Shown here in pieces: positions 52,690 through 63,399 of a DNA stretch of 64,000 nucleotides (positions are counted from its first letter, which is position 1; each line of letters starts with the position of its first letter). The notes beneath the pieces were generated by a model. That model saw nothing but the letters and a program-made list of their open reading frames with translations, was not told the origin of the DNA and did not search any database. The DNA comes from Amia ocellicauda (taxonomy: Eukaryota > Chordata > Actinopteri > Amiiformes > Amiidae). Location of the stretch: NCBI RefSeq assembly GCF_036373705.1, contig NC_089852.1, positions 32,563,707 through 32,627,706 on the forward strand. The letters run 5' to 3'. A program made the position numbers and the translations under genes.

Positions 52690-53414
52690 TCACTACGTCA
52701 CGATAGCCCGCCTCTTAGAAGAGAGTGTCCCCTGCGGCTCCGGACCCACCACCAAACACACAGAGCATTCATTTTAAACTCAGACTTCACGTTATGCGTT
52801 TCGTGAGAGAGAGAGAGGGAGAGCGAGAGAGAGCTAAAATAAATTAAAAAAAACTTTCCCCCTAAGCATTTTACTTAGAGCACTAGAGTAATTTAATGAG
52901 TTCTAAAGATTAAGAATGTAAGACAATAATGTGGTATATCATAACATTTGTAAGCCAGGATAAGGGACTGTTAAGAAATTGAACAATATCTTAAGTTTAA
53001 ATCTTATGAACTTTTAAGACAGTTAGAAGGCATTTAACTAAAAAAAAATGAATTCACTACAAGATAGATATATATATAGAGAGAGATAACTATTACTGAA
53101 ACAATGGAGATATTCTAACTTAATAGGGGGGGTCACAACCCACAGGACCTGGAACATTCACACTCTGAACATTCACACTCTCCAGCAAGAACAAAGGCCT
53201 GCAGAACTAATCAGCGTGGGTGGAGGGAGGGGGGCTAGGGGTGAGAGAAGGACCATAGGAGAATGGGGGTCATCGAGGTCATCGGGATCATCGTGGGGGG
53301 TTAGGGCACTATGGGTGTACTATGTACACTTCCGTCTGGATATGACGTAGGTATAAAAAACATATGACGTAACATGCCATAAAATATCTGGCAATGCCTA
53401 TGGAGCCCCCCACA
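52690..53414. other. Flank of the Polinton-type element; simple repeats
   Basis: Contains a GA-rich tract (52807-52835), a tandem ACATTCACACTCT pair (53155-53182) and tandem TCATCG units (53268-53295). A terminal inverted repeat of the Polinton would be expected here, but its partner on the left is missing, so the end cannot be fixed. Confidence 0.4.
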
Positions 53415-54206
53415 TGAGGCATGTTTTCCATTATATAGATAGGCAGAAAAGTGCCACCGGTTACTCCCATAATGCATTGCATTTCAAAGATGGAAGAAGG
53501 GGGGGGTTGACTATCTTGTTTAAACAGGATCTTTGATAACTATGTAGATAGCGGGAATTATATGGTGAGGTTAATTTCTACTAAATATTTTCAACCTATA
53601 CAATAAATATATTTTCTCTAGAATAAAATATGGTTAATATTTAAATATTGAAAATTGAGTCATTTTTAGTAACAGCTACCTTGCTGGGGAAAAATAGATA
53701 ATGAAACAATAACAGCTTCTGCTGTCATGGAAACACAGAGCATTTTATGCATAACCCTGAGGCTTTCCCTTACTGATGTTTCGGAACAGGAGGAACGGTT
53801 CCCTTAATTACATGTTCAGCTAGATGTAATACACTGCATGGGTGTTGAGTTAAGTTTGTTCAGCATTTTTAATGATCCTTGTTAAATCTCCAGTGGGAGT
53901 TTTAAGTCAACAAGGTCTCAAGGTTCTACCGATAAACAAAGACCATGTATAAAGCTTGAATCTCTTCAAATACTCACAAGTTGTAACGTCTGTGTGGACA
54001 TCATGCGTTTCAGAAGAGAAATGGTAGTAATTCTTGATCTCATTTATTTTACCTGTACTATTCTGCTGTCATTTTTGTGTGTTTGTCTGACAACATATTG
54101 CTTTTTTAAAAATATATATACTATTAATAACTTTACAGTGTGTAAATAGTTTGAATGCTTACTATATGTTGAGACAATTTCAGTGTCTGTATATGTGTAT
54201 GTATGC

Positions 54207-54241
<35 letters not shown>

Positions 54242-54659
54242 CTTCTGCCTTACCAAATTTAGGTTTAAAAATCATATTCCTTGAAAATGGATTTACTGTG
54301 TATATATGTATTTCTTTTTCAGTTTGCTTCTGAACTGTAAATAGCTGGTTTGTAGCATAAATTTAACAGATTCACCATTTCCAGGTTTGGATTATGATTT
54401 TACAATATGGATTTTGATGAGACTCTAGATGTTTATTCATTAGTTCATATTTACATTTAATCAACGGTTATTCAGCATTTACTGTGTACATTTTATATAC
54501 ATATACAAATTTACATAGCTGGCCAGTGCACTGCATCAGTTTAATTAAGTTTTTATGATTTTGTTTTTATCAATTTAATTAAGTCAGAGAGTGTTGGTGT
54601 TAATATGCCAAGGTGTGAGTTGACTACTTTTATCTGGGGTATTCTCAACCCCTCTAGCT

Positions 54660-54775
54660 GGGTCTTTCGTTATGTCTTAGATCATAGGTCTGGTGGTGAG
54701 ACTGGGGAGCAGCCACTCACAGGTGTGTTTGATAGACTGCAGTTCAAATCCAAGCGGTGGGGGGTGAGGAGGGAC
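54660..54775 (+). repeat. tRNA-derived SINE-like fragment (duplicon B)
   Basis: A-box-like TCTGGTGGTGAGACTGG and B-box-like GCAGTTCAAATCC, about 50 bp apart. Same unit as 20060-20175 on the other strand. Confidence 0.45.
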
Positions 54776-55169
54776 TCTAACTGCACACACTACATAGAGA
54801 CAAAACTGTTCTCTTTAGTAATTATCTGTTCAGATTTTTTTTTAAATGAAGTATAATATAGTGCAACACTATATTATTTATAATAATATACCATCTTTAT
54901 TTAAAAAAAAATAGAAATACTGATATATGCACCCTTGCCAATATAAGAAACTACAGCAGAGAACAAGTAAATACACAAAGCCTTTAATTTTAAAACTCAT
55001 AATGAATAATGAGTGTGAATCTTAGCAAATTGTTAAGAAACTCAAATATTTCTTGTGTATCTATATCAATCTAGATCTTCCAGCATTAATAATATCTTGA
55101 GCATAAAATATATAAGAAACATCTATTTATTTCCTTCCTTCTAACTAGACCCTGTTCAGAGGTCACAGC

Positions 55170-56099
55170 ATGATGAACTCATCTGACACTACCTTCATAC
55201 TGGCAGCATACTCTGAAATTGGAGACATTAAATATTTGTATTTTACCATTTTACTACTGCTGTACATCTTTACTATTTCTGCAAATGTAATTCTCATAGT
55301 TGTAATCTATGTAGAGAGGAGCCTCCATGAGCCCATGTATTTCTTCCTGTGTAGCCTTTCTGTTAATGCAATATTTGGCAGCACTGCACTCTGCCCCTGC
55401 CTGTTAACTAACATCCTGTCAGACCGTCATGACATTTCTGGAATCAGTTGTCTGGTACAGGTTTTTTTCTTGAACATATATGGTCAATGTGAATTTTCAA
55501 GTTTAGCATTGATGGGATATGACAGGTATCTGTCAATCTGTTATCCTTTGCAATACAATATGATCATGACTCCTGCAAAAGTAATTATGCTTATAATATT
55601 GTCATGGTTATACCCTATATGTACATTTGGTATACATTTCATATTAACTCTGCAGCTTCCTTTGTGTGGAAGAATCATAGAAAAGGTTTATTGTGCCAAC
55701 TATTCAATCACCAAACTTTCCTGTATAGACACATCCATTAATAATATGTATGGTCTAATTAATCTTGTTTCAAGTACAGTTCTCCCTGTAATTCTCATTA
55801 TGTATTCCTATTCAATAATCCTCAAAATCTGCTTGAGATCTTCCAAGGAATCGCAAGCTAAGGCACTGAACACCTGCACTCCACACTTAGTTATTCTGAT
55901 AAACTTTTTCATTTCAGCTTTTTTTGAAATTTTTCAAAACAGATTTGACATGAGCCATGTGCCCCATGAGGTTCGTATTTTCCTTTCAGTTTACTTTTTG
56001 ATCATTCCACCTCTCATAAATCCAATTATTTATGGAATCAGAACGAAAAATATTAGTACCAGGGTGAAGAAATGTTTCTTGCAAAAAAACAACTCATAA
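55170..56099 (+). CDS. Fish odorant receptor, duplicon B copy, intact
   Basis: 309 codons, single exon, no interruption. It has the same motif set as its inverted twin: N3 SS sequon, RSLHEPMYFFLC, MGYDRYLSICYP, KALNTCTPHL and PLINPIIYGIR. Twelve residues differ from the 18751-19680 copy, including Y102N near the extracellular end of TM3, which could affect ligand binding. The ATG at 55170 follows the same upstream sequence as in the twin. Ligand unknown. Confidence 0.93.
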   Translation: MMNSSDTTFILAAYSEIGDIKYLYFTILLLLYIFTISANVILIVVIYVERSLHEPMYFFLCSLSVNAIFGSTALCPCLLTNILSDRHDISGISCLVQVFFLNIYGQCEFSSLALMGYDRYLSICYPLQYNMIMTPAKVIMLIILSWLYPICTFGIHFILTLQLPLCGRIIEKVYCANYSITKLSCIDTSINNMYGLINLVSSTVLPVILIMYSYSIILKICLRSSKESQAKALNTCTPHLVILINFFISAFFEIFQNRFDMSHVPHEVRIFLSVYFLIIPPLINPIIYGIRTKNISTRVKKCFLQKNNS

Positions 56100-56736
56100 G
56101 CTGTGAAGCATACTACTTTACACAAATGTGTACAGTAACATTATTATATCCAACTCTTGCATTAATTTCACACATCTTTAAATATTTTCAGAATCTTTTG
56201 TGCAAAAAAAAAAAAAAAAAGTCACCTAGAAAACAAACTTCAAATTGAAAATGGGCTTGATATTCAAACTTTGTGCAACTTCCATGAAAAATGTGTGCCG
56301 TGCAAGAAAAATGTGACTTGGCCAAAAATAGATAGATATTAAAATATGGTGCAAATGTTTGCGCTGCATTGGACATTGGAATATAAAGTTTTTTGTGCCT
56401 CGCAAACCTGCCTGCACCACTCCACAGTGCCCTGTTATTCCCACTGTTAGAGCCAGCGCTGCCACAAATAACACACAAAAATTGTTATATTCAGCCTAAT
56501 TTGGGCTTTAACGTAATTCAAATTCTATTGCACTATGCACATGTTTAATGACCTCTAAAGAAAACATTTGCATCTCATGTTTCCAATTAGAGAATCATTA
56601 CCATAGGCTAACTGAGTCACAGCATTAAAGGAACAGGACTCTGCAGGTGGATGGATGAAGGCAGTGTGCTGGACAGAGGCGGGTGCCATGTTTCTGCACT
56701 CGTTTGTGACATTTAAAATATTATATTATTTGTAAA

Positions 56737-56737
<1 letters not shown>

Positions 56738-56811
<74 letters not shown>
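56738..56811. repeat. Long (TA)n microsatellite
   Basis: About 37 TA units. Not present at the same place in duplicon A, where (GT)n occurs. Confidence 0.95.
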
Positions 56812-56817
<6 letters not shown>

Positions 56818-57544
56818 ACAGCTTTAGCAATTACGTGTGCGCTTCCCATCAAACACACACACATACATGGGGGGAGCTCACAATGCGTACATCGTGCAGT
56901 CGAGTCTGACACATCCTGAATGCATACCTCCTTGGTAATATAGTAGTGCACACCTCTATGTCATTGTCCTGACAGTGCATACAATGAGGTAGTATCACAG
57001 TACAAACACAATATTGTGGACGTAGTAGTAATACATATTACCCAATACCCATAGTTGTTTGTATGTATGTAGGTCATCACAGAATCAAACATAATGCTAT
57101 GATGTACATTACTGCTGCTGTGTGTCCAACATGAATGTGTCCAGCACCAAACTGCAGTGCTGTATTCATTAGCTTACTTACTCAGAAAGTTAATTTGTAT
57201 CTTTGAAAATATCTAGTGTGCTTCTGACAAAGTTAATTGATGTATTTACTTATTTATTTGTGTTGTTATTAAATTCAGTGTATATTTGGATGCCCTATTA
57301 TTATTATTATTATTGAATTTATACATTTAGTTGAATTTGATTAATGATCCACTCTGACTGGATATTAATGAGCTATTTTCCTTGTATTGTCGTACATTTA
57401 CTAGGAGTTCACGTTCCCTGAAATGTGTTATTGAAATGCAGTTCTAATTAAGAGAAGCTGTGTAAAATCCTTATTAATTGCCTTATACTTGTTGGTTCTA
57501 TTCTGATATCGTTTTAACATCAGGAATATGCATATAATAATAAT

Positions 57545-57579
<35 letters not shown>

Positions 57580-57587
<8 letters not shown>

Positions 57588-57757
57588 TTAGGGAATCAAA
57601 CCCACAATGCCAAACTCTGCCAATGGAGATCAGAAGTTAAGCGTAAACTAGCTATAGCCATCACAACCAACTGTCCTGATTAGTTGTATATGACTCAATT
57701 GCTGGAATTAGTCACAAATATATGTATAAATTAGGAAATAATATGAAATAAGATCAA

Positions 57758-57808
<51 letters not shown>
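57580..57808 (-). repeat. tRNA-derived SINE-like unit and (TA)n
   Basis: Minus-strand A/B boxes (GGGTTTGATTCCC and CTCCATTGGCAGAG) as in the unit at 35775-35995, which is inverted relative to this one. A (TA)n array (57763-57806) separates it from the Tc1 end at 57809. Confidence 0.5.
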
Positions 57809-57811
<3 letters not shown>

Positions 57812-59025
57812 TGGGGGAAAAAAGTATTTGATCCCCTGCTGATTTTGTACGTTTGCCCACTGACAAAGAAATGATCAGTCTATAATTTTAATGGTAGGTG
57901 TATTTTAACAGTGAGAGACAGAATAACAACAAAAAAATCCAGAAAAACGCATTTCAAAAAAGTTATAAATTGATTTGCATGTTAATGAGGGAAATAAGTA
58001 TTTGACCCCTTCGACTTAGTACTTGGTGGCAAAACCCTTGTTGGCAATCACAGAGGTCAGACGTTTCTTGTAGTTGGCCACCAGGTTTGCACACATCTCA
58101 GGAGGGATTTTGTCCCACTCCTCTTTGCAGATCCTCTCCAAGTCATTAAGGTTTCGAGGCTGACGTTTGGCAACTCGAACCTTCAGCTCCCTCCACAGAT
58201 TTTCTATGGGATTAAGGTCTGGAGACTGGCTAGGCCACTCCAGGACCTTAATGTGCTTCTTCTTGAGCCACTCCTTTGCTGCCTTGGCTGTGTGTTTTGG
58301 GTCATTGTCATGCTGGAATACCCATCCACGACCCATTTTCAATTCCCTGGCTGAGGGAAGGAGGTTCTCACCCAGGATTTGATGGTACGTGGCCCCGTCC
58401 ATTGTCCCTTTGATGCGGTGCAGTTGTCCTGTCCCCTTAGCAGAAAAACACCCCCAAAGCATAATGTTTCCACCTCCATGTTTGACGGTGGGGATGATGT
58501 TCTTGGGGTCATTCCTCCTCCTCCAAACATGGCGAGTTGAGTTGATGCCAAAGAGCTTGATTTTGGTCTCATCTGACCACAACACTTTCACCCAGTTCTC
58601 CTCTGAATCATTCAGATGTTGGCAAACTTCAGACGGGCCTGTACATGTGCTTTCTTGAGCAGGGGGACCATGTGGGCGCTGCAGGATTTCAGTCCTTCAC
58701 GGCATAGTGTGTTACCAATTGTTTTCTTGGTGACTATGGTCCCAGCTGCCTTGAGATCATTAACAAGATCCTCCCGTGTAGTTCTGGGCTGATTCCTCAC
58801 CGTTCTCATGATCATTGAAACTCCACGAGGTGAGATCTTGCATGGAGCCCCAGACCGAGGGAGACTGACAGTTATTTTGTGTTTCTTCCATTTGCGAATA
58901 ATCGCACCAACTGTTGTCACCTTCTCACCAAGCTGCTTGGCGATGGTCTTGTAGCCCATTCCAGCCTTGTGTAGGTCTACAATCTTGTCCCTGACAGCCT
59001 TGTCCCCCACTGAATAAAAAAACAT
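57809..59025 (-). mobile_element. Tc1 element with one frameshift, 5' end lost
   Basis: The 3' end starts with CAGTGGGGGAAAAAAGTATT at 57809. The transposase is in two frames. 58612-59025 encodes the N-terminal paired-like domain ([20 protein letters not shown]). 58016-58591 encodes the catalytic domain, with [23 protein letters not shown] and [11 protein letters not shown], spacing DD34E, ending NKGFATKY. They are separated by a small frame-changing deletion near 58615-58622 and are otherwise uninterrupted. The other terminal repeat is missing, because at about 59030 a different Tc1/mariner fragment begins. Confidence 0.88.
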
Positions 59026-59029
59026 AAGC

Positions 59030-59962
59030 TAAAGAGTCAAGAATGGGCCAAGACATACCTTAAGACTGATTTTTCAAAAGTTTTATTCACAGATGAGATG
59101 AGAGTGACTCTTGATGGACCAGACGGGTGGGCCCGTGTCTGGATCAGTAATGGACAAACGGCACCAGTTTGAATCAGGCGCCAGCAAGGTGGGGGTGGGG
59201 TAATGGTGTGGGCTGCTATCATTAACAATGAGCTAGCTGGACCTTTTTGGGTTGCAGATGGGCTGAAAATAAACTCGCAAAAATACTGCCAGTTTCTAGA
59301 AGTCACGATCATCAAACAGTGGAATAAAAAGAAGTCAGTAGCATTTAAAAGGACCATGATATTTATGCAGGACAATGCTCCATTGCATGTGTCCAAGTAC
59401 TCCATTGCTTGGCTAGCTAGAAAAGGCTTCAAAAATGACCTAATAATGACTTGCTCACCTGAGTTGAATAATCTCAAGCGTGAGATTTACAGGGAAGGAA
59501 AACAATACAGATCTTTGAACAACACCTTTAGCTAAAATTGATCATGAACAAATCAAGAAACTGCCAAATTCTATGGATGGGAGGCTCATTGAAGCCATTG
59601 AAAAGAAGGGTGGCTTTATTGGCAAATGAACTGCATGGAATGAATATGAATGGCCCAAAACTATTATTTGTTAATTTTTTTGTTATTTTATACTTATTAT
59701 TTGTTAAACATACTTGTAAATGTATTATGTTTTTACGTAAGTGGATAAATAATAATTTGTCATTTAGTTGCCTAATAATTATGCACACTAAGATTTGAGG
59801 AAATTCTTGTATTTGCCCCTGAGAAAGACAAATCTCTCTTTTTATTTCTTAAACATTCAGTTTTGATGCAAAATAAAGTTTTGTCTTCACTGATGGCATT
59901 GTATCTGTCCAACTGTTGAAATTATCTTTAAAAATAATAATTGCCTAATAATTCTGCACACA
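59030..59962 (+). mobile_element. Tc1/mariner fragment lacking the catalytic Glu
   Basis: Plus-strand reading KVLFTDEMRVTLDGPDGWAR contains the first Asp. A stop follows at TAPV, then GGGGVMVWAAIINNELAGPF, and FMQDNAPLHVSKYS holds the second Asp. Next, CSPELNNLKREIYREGKQYR shows that the segment expected to contain the third catalytic residue (PIE/NLW-type) is deleted in frame. The 3' end carries the related motifs CCTAATAATTATGCACAC (59772) and CCTAATAATTCTGCACAC (59943). Dead copy. Confidence 0.78.

Positions 59963-59998
<36 letters not shown>
59963..59998. repeat. (TA)n microsatellite
   Basis: TA array between two Tc1/mariner ends. Confidence 0.95.
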
Positions 59999-59999
<1 letters not shown>

Positions 60000-60002
<3 letters not shown>

Positions 60003-60060
60003 GTGCAAAAGTTTTAGGCAGGTGTGGAAAAAATGCTGCAAAGTAAGAATGCTTTCAATA
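60000..60060. mobile_element. Tc1/mariner terminal fragment
   Basis: ACTGTGCAAAAGTTTTAGGC (60000-60019) directly after a TA array has the form of a Tc1/mariner terminal repeat. No transposase follows, and 60061-60179 is unassigned. Confidence 0.4.
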
Positions 60061-60179
60061 ATAGATATGTCAATAGGTTAGTGATAGGGAGAAATTTTAC
60101 TCCCTCAATAAACAGGCGGACAAGGAATACTCAGGACTCGATTTAGCTGAAATAATACCAAAATAGTTTATTCAGCTAC

Positions 60180-61266
60180 AACGATGCCCAGATCTTCCTG
60201 TCTTTTCCCTCTTCCGACCCTCTCATCCCCTCTCGAATCTCTTCCTGCTTGTCTGCTATCTCTGCCTGAATGCACTCGCACCACCTCAAGCTCAACCTCT
60301 CCAAATCGGATCTCCTGTTTTTCCCCCACTCTTCCTCACCTTCTGCTGACCTCCCCATCTCGATGCCCTTAGAATCCACCACACTCTCTCCTTCTTCTGC
60401 TAAAAATCTAGGAGCCACCCTCGATCCTGCGCTCTCCTACACCCAGCACATCACCACGCTGACACGCACCTGCAGATTCTTCCAGAGCAACATACGCCGG
60501 ATCCGTCCCTTCCTCACCGACTACTCGACTCAGCTGCTTGTCCAGTCACTGGTCCTCTCCCGCCTAGACTACTGCAACTCCCTCCTGGCCAGCCTGCCTG
60601 CAACTACTACCCGCCCGCTCCAGCTCATCCAGAACTCTGCGGCTCATCTGGTATTCTCTCTGCCTCGTTTTGCACACGCTACTTCACTCCTCCGCTCCCT
60701 CCACTGGCTCCCGATACCGGCATGCATTCAGTTCAAGACATTGACCCTCACCTACCTCTGTCTTGACCACACTGCACCAAGTTACCTTCAGACACTCGTC
60801 TCTCCATACATTCCTTCCAGACCGCTGCGGTCTTCCACTGCCAGAAGACTAACTCTACCTCTCCACCCTTCCTCCAGAGCCTGCTTCTTCTCATCCCTGG
60901 CCCCTAAATGGTGGAACAACCTGCCCACCAAAGTCAAAACAGCAGAGTCTTTGACCTCCTTCCGGCGCTTACTCAAGACGCATCTTTTCCAACAGTACTT
61001 GTAATATTAGTCCTTTATCCCTGCTAGATAGCCCTTCACAGTTTTATTATGCTTCTTGTGTTTTTGATTGTTTCCTCCTTGCTCCATTTCCTGTAGCCCT
61101 TGACTGTGACCCTACATCTTGACAGCACTTAGCTTTTATTGTCCAGGATGTAGGACCTCAATTAATGTACTTGCCTGTTTAAATTGTAAATTGGAATTTG
61201 TAAAATGTATTTTGAATTGCTATGTTTTAGTTTAATTGAATTTGTAATGATTGATGCCTTTTACTT
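60180..61266 (+). mobile_element. L2 LINE 3' half
   Basis: Starts inside the RT (DAQIFLSFP reading near 60180). An uninterrupted 244-codon frame (60270-61004) carries SKSDLLFFPHSS, NIRRIRPFLTDYSTQLLVQS, LVLSRLDYCNSLLASLPA and APKWWNNLPTKVKTAESL to the ORF2 stop. The 3' UTR follows but is cut at 61266 by DIRS sequence before the (AAT)n tail. It is the least decayed L2 coding segment in the window. Confidence 0.85.
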
Positions 61267-61561
61267 AACGATAGGTTGCGTATGCAACCCTGGTTATCTG
61301 AAAAAGGAAGCACTGCCCAAGGGGAGGGGTTTCTGCGCACTTCCGCTGGAAACCGATCGAAACGTCACTCTATCAAAGCTGCCATTGGCCCCTGCACTCA
61401 TCACTCAGAACAGGTCCCTTCCCACTTCCTGTTCTATAAAACGTGACGTCAGCGCAGGTTCGTCCTCTTTTGCCAGGAGCTTGGACTCCCGTGCGACCTT
61501 GCAACCCTTGGGCAGTGCTTCCTTTTTCAGATAACCGGGGTTGCATACGCAACCTATCGTT
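61267..61561. repeat. DIRS terminal hairpin, 57-bp arms
   Basis: Arms 61267-61323 and 61505-61561 are reverse complements with a single mismatch by eye (core AGGTTGCGTATGCAACCCTG against AACCGGGGTTGCATACGCAA), separated by 181 bp. The spacer contains a promoter-like TATAAAACGTGACGTCAGCG. Part of this region recurs at 21935-22110 and 22858-22920. Confidence 0.8.
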
Positions 61562-63230
61562 ATCTTTCAAGTCGGAAGCACTGCCCAAGGGGGAGGGGTT
61601 ACTGTATAACAAAACCGTCGCAAGGGAGGAGGCAGCGAGCTGATAAGGGAGCCTGCCCCACTGTGCACCGCTAGGGGATCTCGGCAACACAACTCCAGAC
61701 AATAACCTCAGGGGCCCCGTAGGGCCGCACCTGAGCCGCCCAGGAGCAAGGACAGTAGTCATGCTCTACCAGAAACTGTCTGCAATCACCATATACAAAG
61801 CGGGGCTACAGAGGTTAACTCTTACGCCCTCCGCTTACAAGAGCAAGGCCGGCTGCTCTACTAGTGCAGCTAGGAGCGAGGCTGTAATCTACTTGCACAA
61901 TGTCTGGCGCGGGCAATCAAGCACTTGTGCGTCCTCCGCGTAATATCATGGCAGTGGACTCCTAATTCAATAGGAGCGGGGCCACAGACCCAATGAGAAA
62001 AATACAATATAATACATAGCTGGCTAGTCAATAGAGCAGCCGAGCTAAACAATACACATTACATATATATCGCGTGACAGCAAGACCTTCATGCTGTCAG
62101 CACACAGCGCAAGAGCATCCAACTCAACTAAACAGTACAGAGTGGAAGAGCTCCATTGTGCTGACAATTTAGATTTCGTACAATGAACTATATACATCAC
62201 GGGGCGCAGGAACAAAGTCATACGCCGCCCATGGAACACAGGAGCAGTTGACGCCTGCTGGTTAGACCGGCTAACTCAAGGGAACATTAGCTCTACTGTG
62301 TTAACAAAGGAACTATATACACAGCGAGGCAGTGAACTCAAGTGCCAACAGCTGGGAATAGCGGCAGTAAACTCCATTCTACAATTTTAGAATGAAGCCA
62401 CAGTCCTGCTGTTTAACACATAATACATATATACACATATATACATCATGGGGTGCAGGAGCTGGCTCATGCGCCACACGTGGAACACAGGAGCAGTTGA
62501 CACCTGTAGCGCAGCTAACGCAGGACAACTACAGCTCTACCGTGCGAATAATGAACTATGAACTATACAGCGGGGCACTGGAGAACTCAAGTGCCCTCTG
62601 CTGGAGGACAACAGCAGCGGTCCCCTGCTCTATGGCATAATACAGTCAGAGCGGGCAACAGACCTGCTGACCAATACACAGAGCAGGGTACAGGCCAAAC
62701 GCATGCACCACCGCAACACAATTACAATGAATTAACTATATACAGGGTGGCCTCTTAAGGCAACATGCCTGTAGGCCGCACGACAAGCCCCAGGACACAT
62801 CAACAGGGCTGTCTGTACATCCAGGAGTAGCTCGCGTGGGTGCTCGACTGGAAGGCATAGTCCAGTGGAAGGGAAAGACACGGTTCACTAGCTCCCTCAG
62901 GATGCACTTACAGGGGCAGACTGGGAGAAGGCAGGAGCCAGAGCCTGCAAGCTACTGGGGCTCAACTACAGCCAAAACCGGATTCCCAATGGAAGGGACC
63001 GGTCCCGTCACATCCAACCTATAGAACCGGGCAAATGTAAGTGGCGAGGCCCAACCTGCAGCCGCACAAATTTCTGCCAAGGGGGCACCTTGAAAAAGGG
63101 CCCACGATGTGGCAACGCCTCGAGTCGAGTGGGCCACCAGGTGATCAGGCACCGGGGTCCCGGTAGACTCGTAGGCCATGGTAATGGTGTCCACAATCCA
63201 ATGCGAGAGGCGCTGCTTTGAAAGCGCCTG
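61562..63230 (-). mobile_element. DIRS element 3' part with tyrosine recombinase end
   Basis: Non-coding 3' region (61562-62940) homologous to 22900-24800. It is followed on the minus strand by the C-terminus of the tyrosine recombinase: PVPDHLVAHSTRGVATSWAL, then LAEICAAAGWASPLTFARFY and RLDV. The HSTR (HxxR) and the Tyr of RFYRLDV are catalytic positions of this recombinase class. The frame is intact for the last ~80 codons. RT is not present; the DIRS sequence stops by about 63300. Confidence 0.75.
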
Positions 63231-63304
63231 GCCCTATGTCCGCGCTCCATAAGACACAAACAGTTGGTGTAGTGAGACGCCGGCGGAGATCGGCAGGTGG
63301 GCGG

Positions 63305-63395
63305 GGCTGTGTGGCGACACCAAGAGAACAATACAGGCCTGACTGCTTGACCCCTACAGTGAGGGGGTCCAGAGGCTCTGTTATGCTATGTTTTC
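63305..63395 (+). mobile_element. Small Tc1-like fragment
   Basis: GTGTGGCGACACCAAGAGAA, then ACTGCTTGACCCCTACAGTG matches part of the Tc1 family at 9611-9670 and 35400-35450. Only about 90 bp, joined to DIRS sequence on the left and to a different repeat on the right. Confidence 0.65.
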
Positions 63396-63399
63396 ATTA

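Larger units (their letters stand above)
53415..57535 (+). repeat. OR duplicon B
   Basis: Inverted match of 17745-21505, including upstream sequence, SINE-like unit, receptor gene and downstream sequence. It carries roughly 400 bp not in A (about 56400-56850), including a long (TA)n. It starts immediately beyond the flank of the Polinton-type element. Confidence 0.85.

Noticed and set aside
46183..52690. Herpesvirus-piggyBac fusion element (Teratorn-like), considered because piggyBac lies next to viral-type genes
   Set aside because: The polymerase has protein-primed type motifs, the protease is adenain-like, and the piggyBac is bounded by its own TTAA ends within a gypsy element. The two are neighbours, not a fusion.
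53240..53300. Regulatory array from tandem TCATCG units
   Set aside because: Only three short imperfect units. Too little to separate from chance simple sequence.
54660..54775. Possible tRNA gene
   Set aside because: A- and B-box-like motifs are visible, but no consistent acceptor stem or anticodon arm can be drawn, and the unit is repeated in the duplicon. A SINE relic is more likely.
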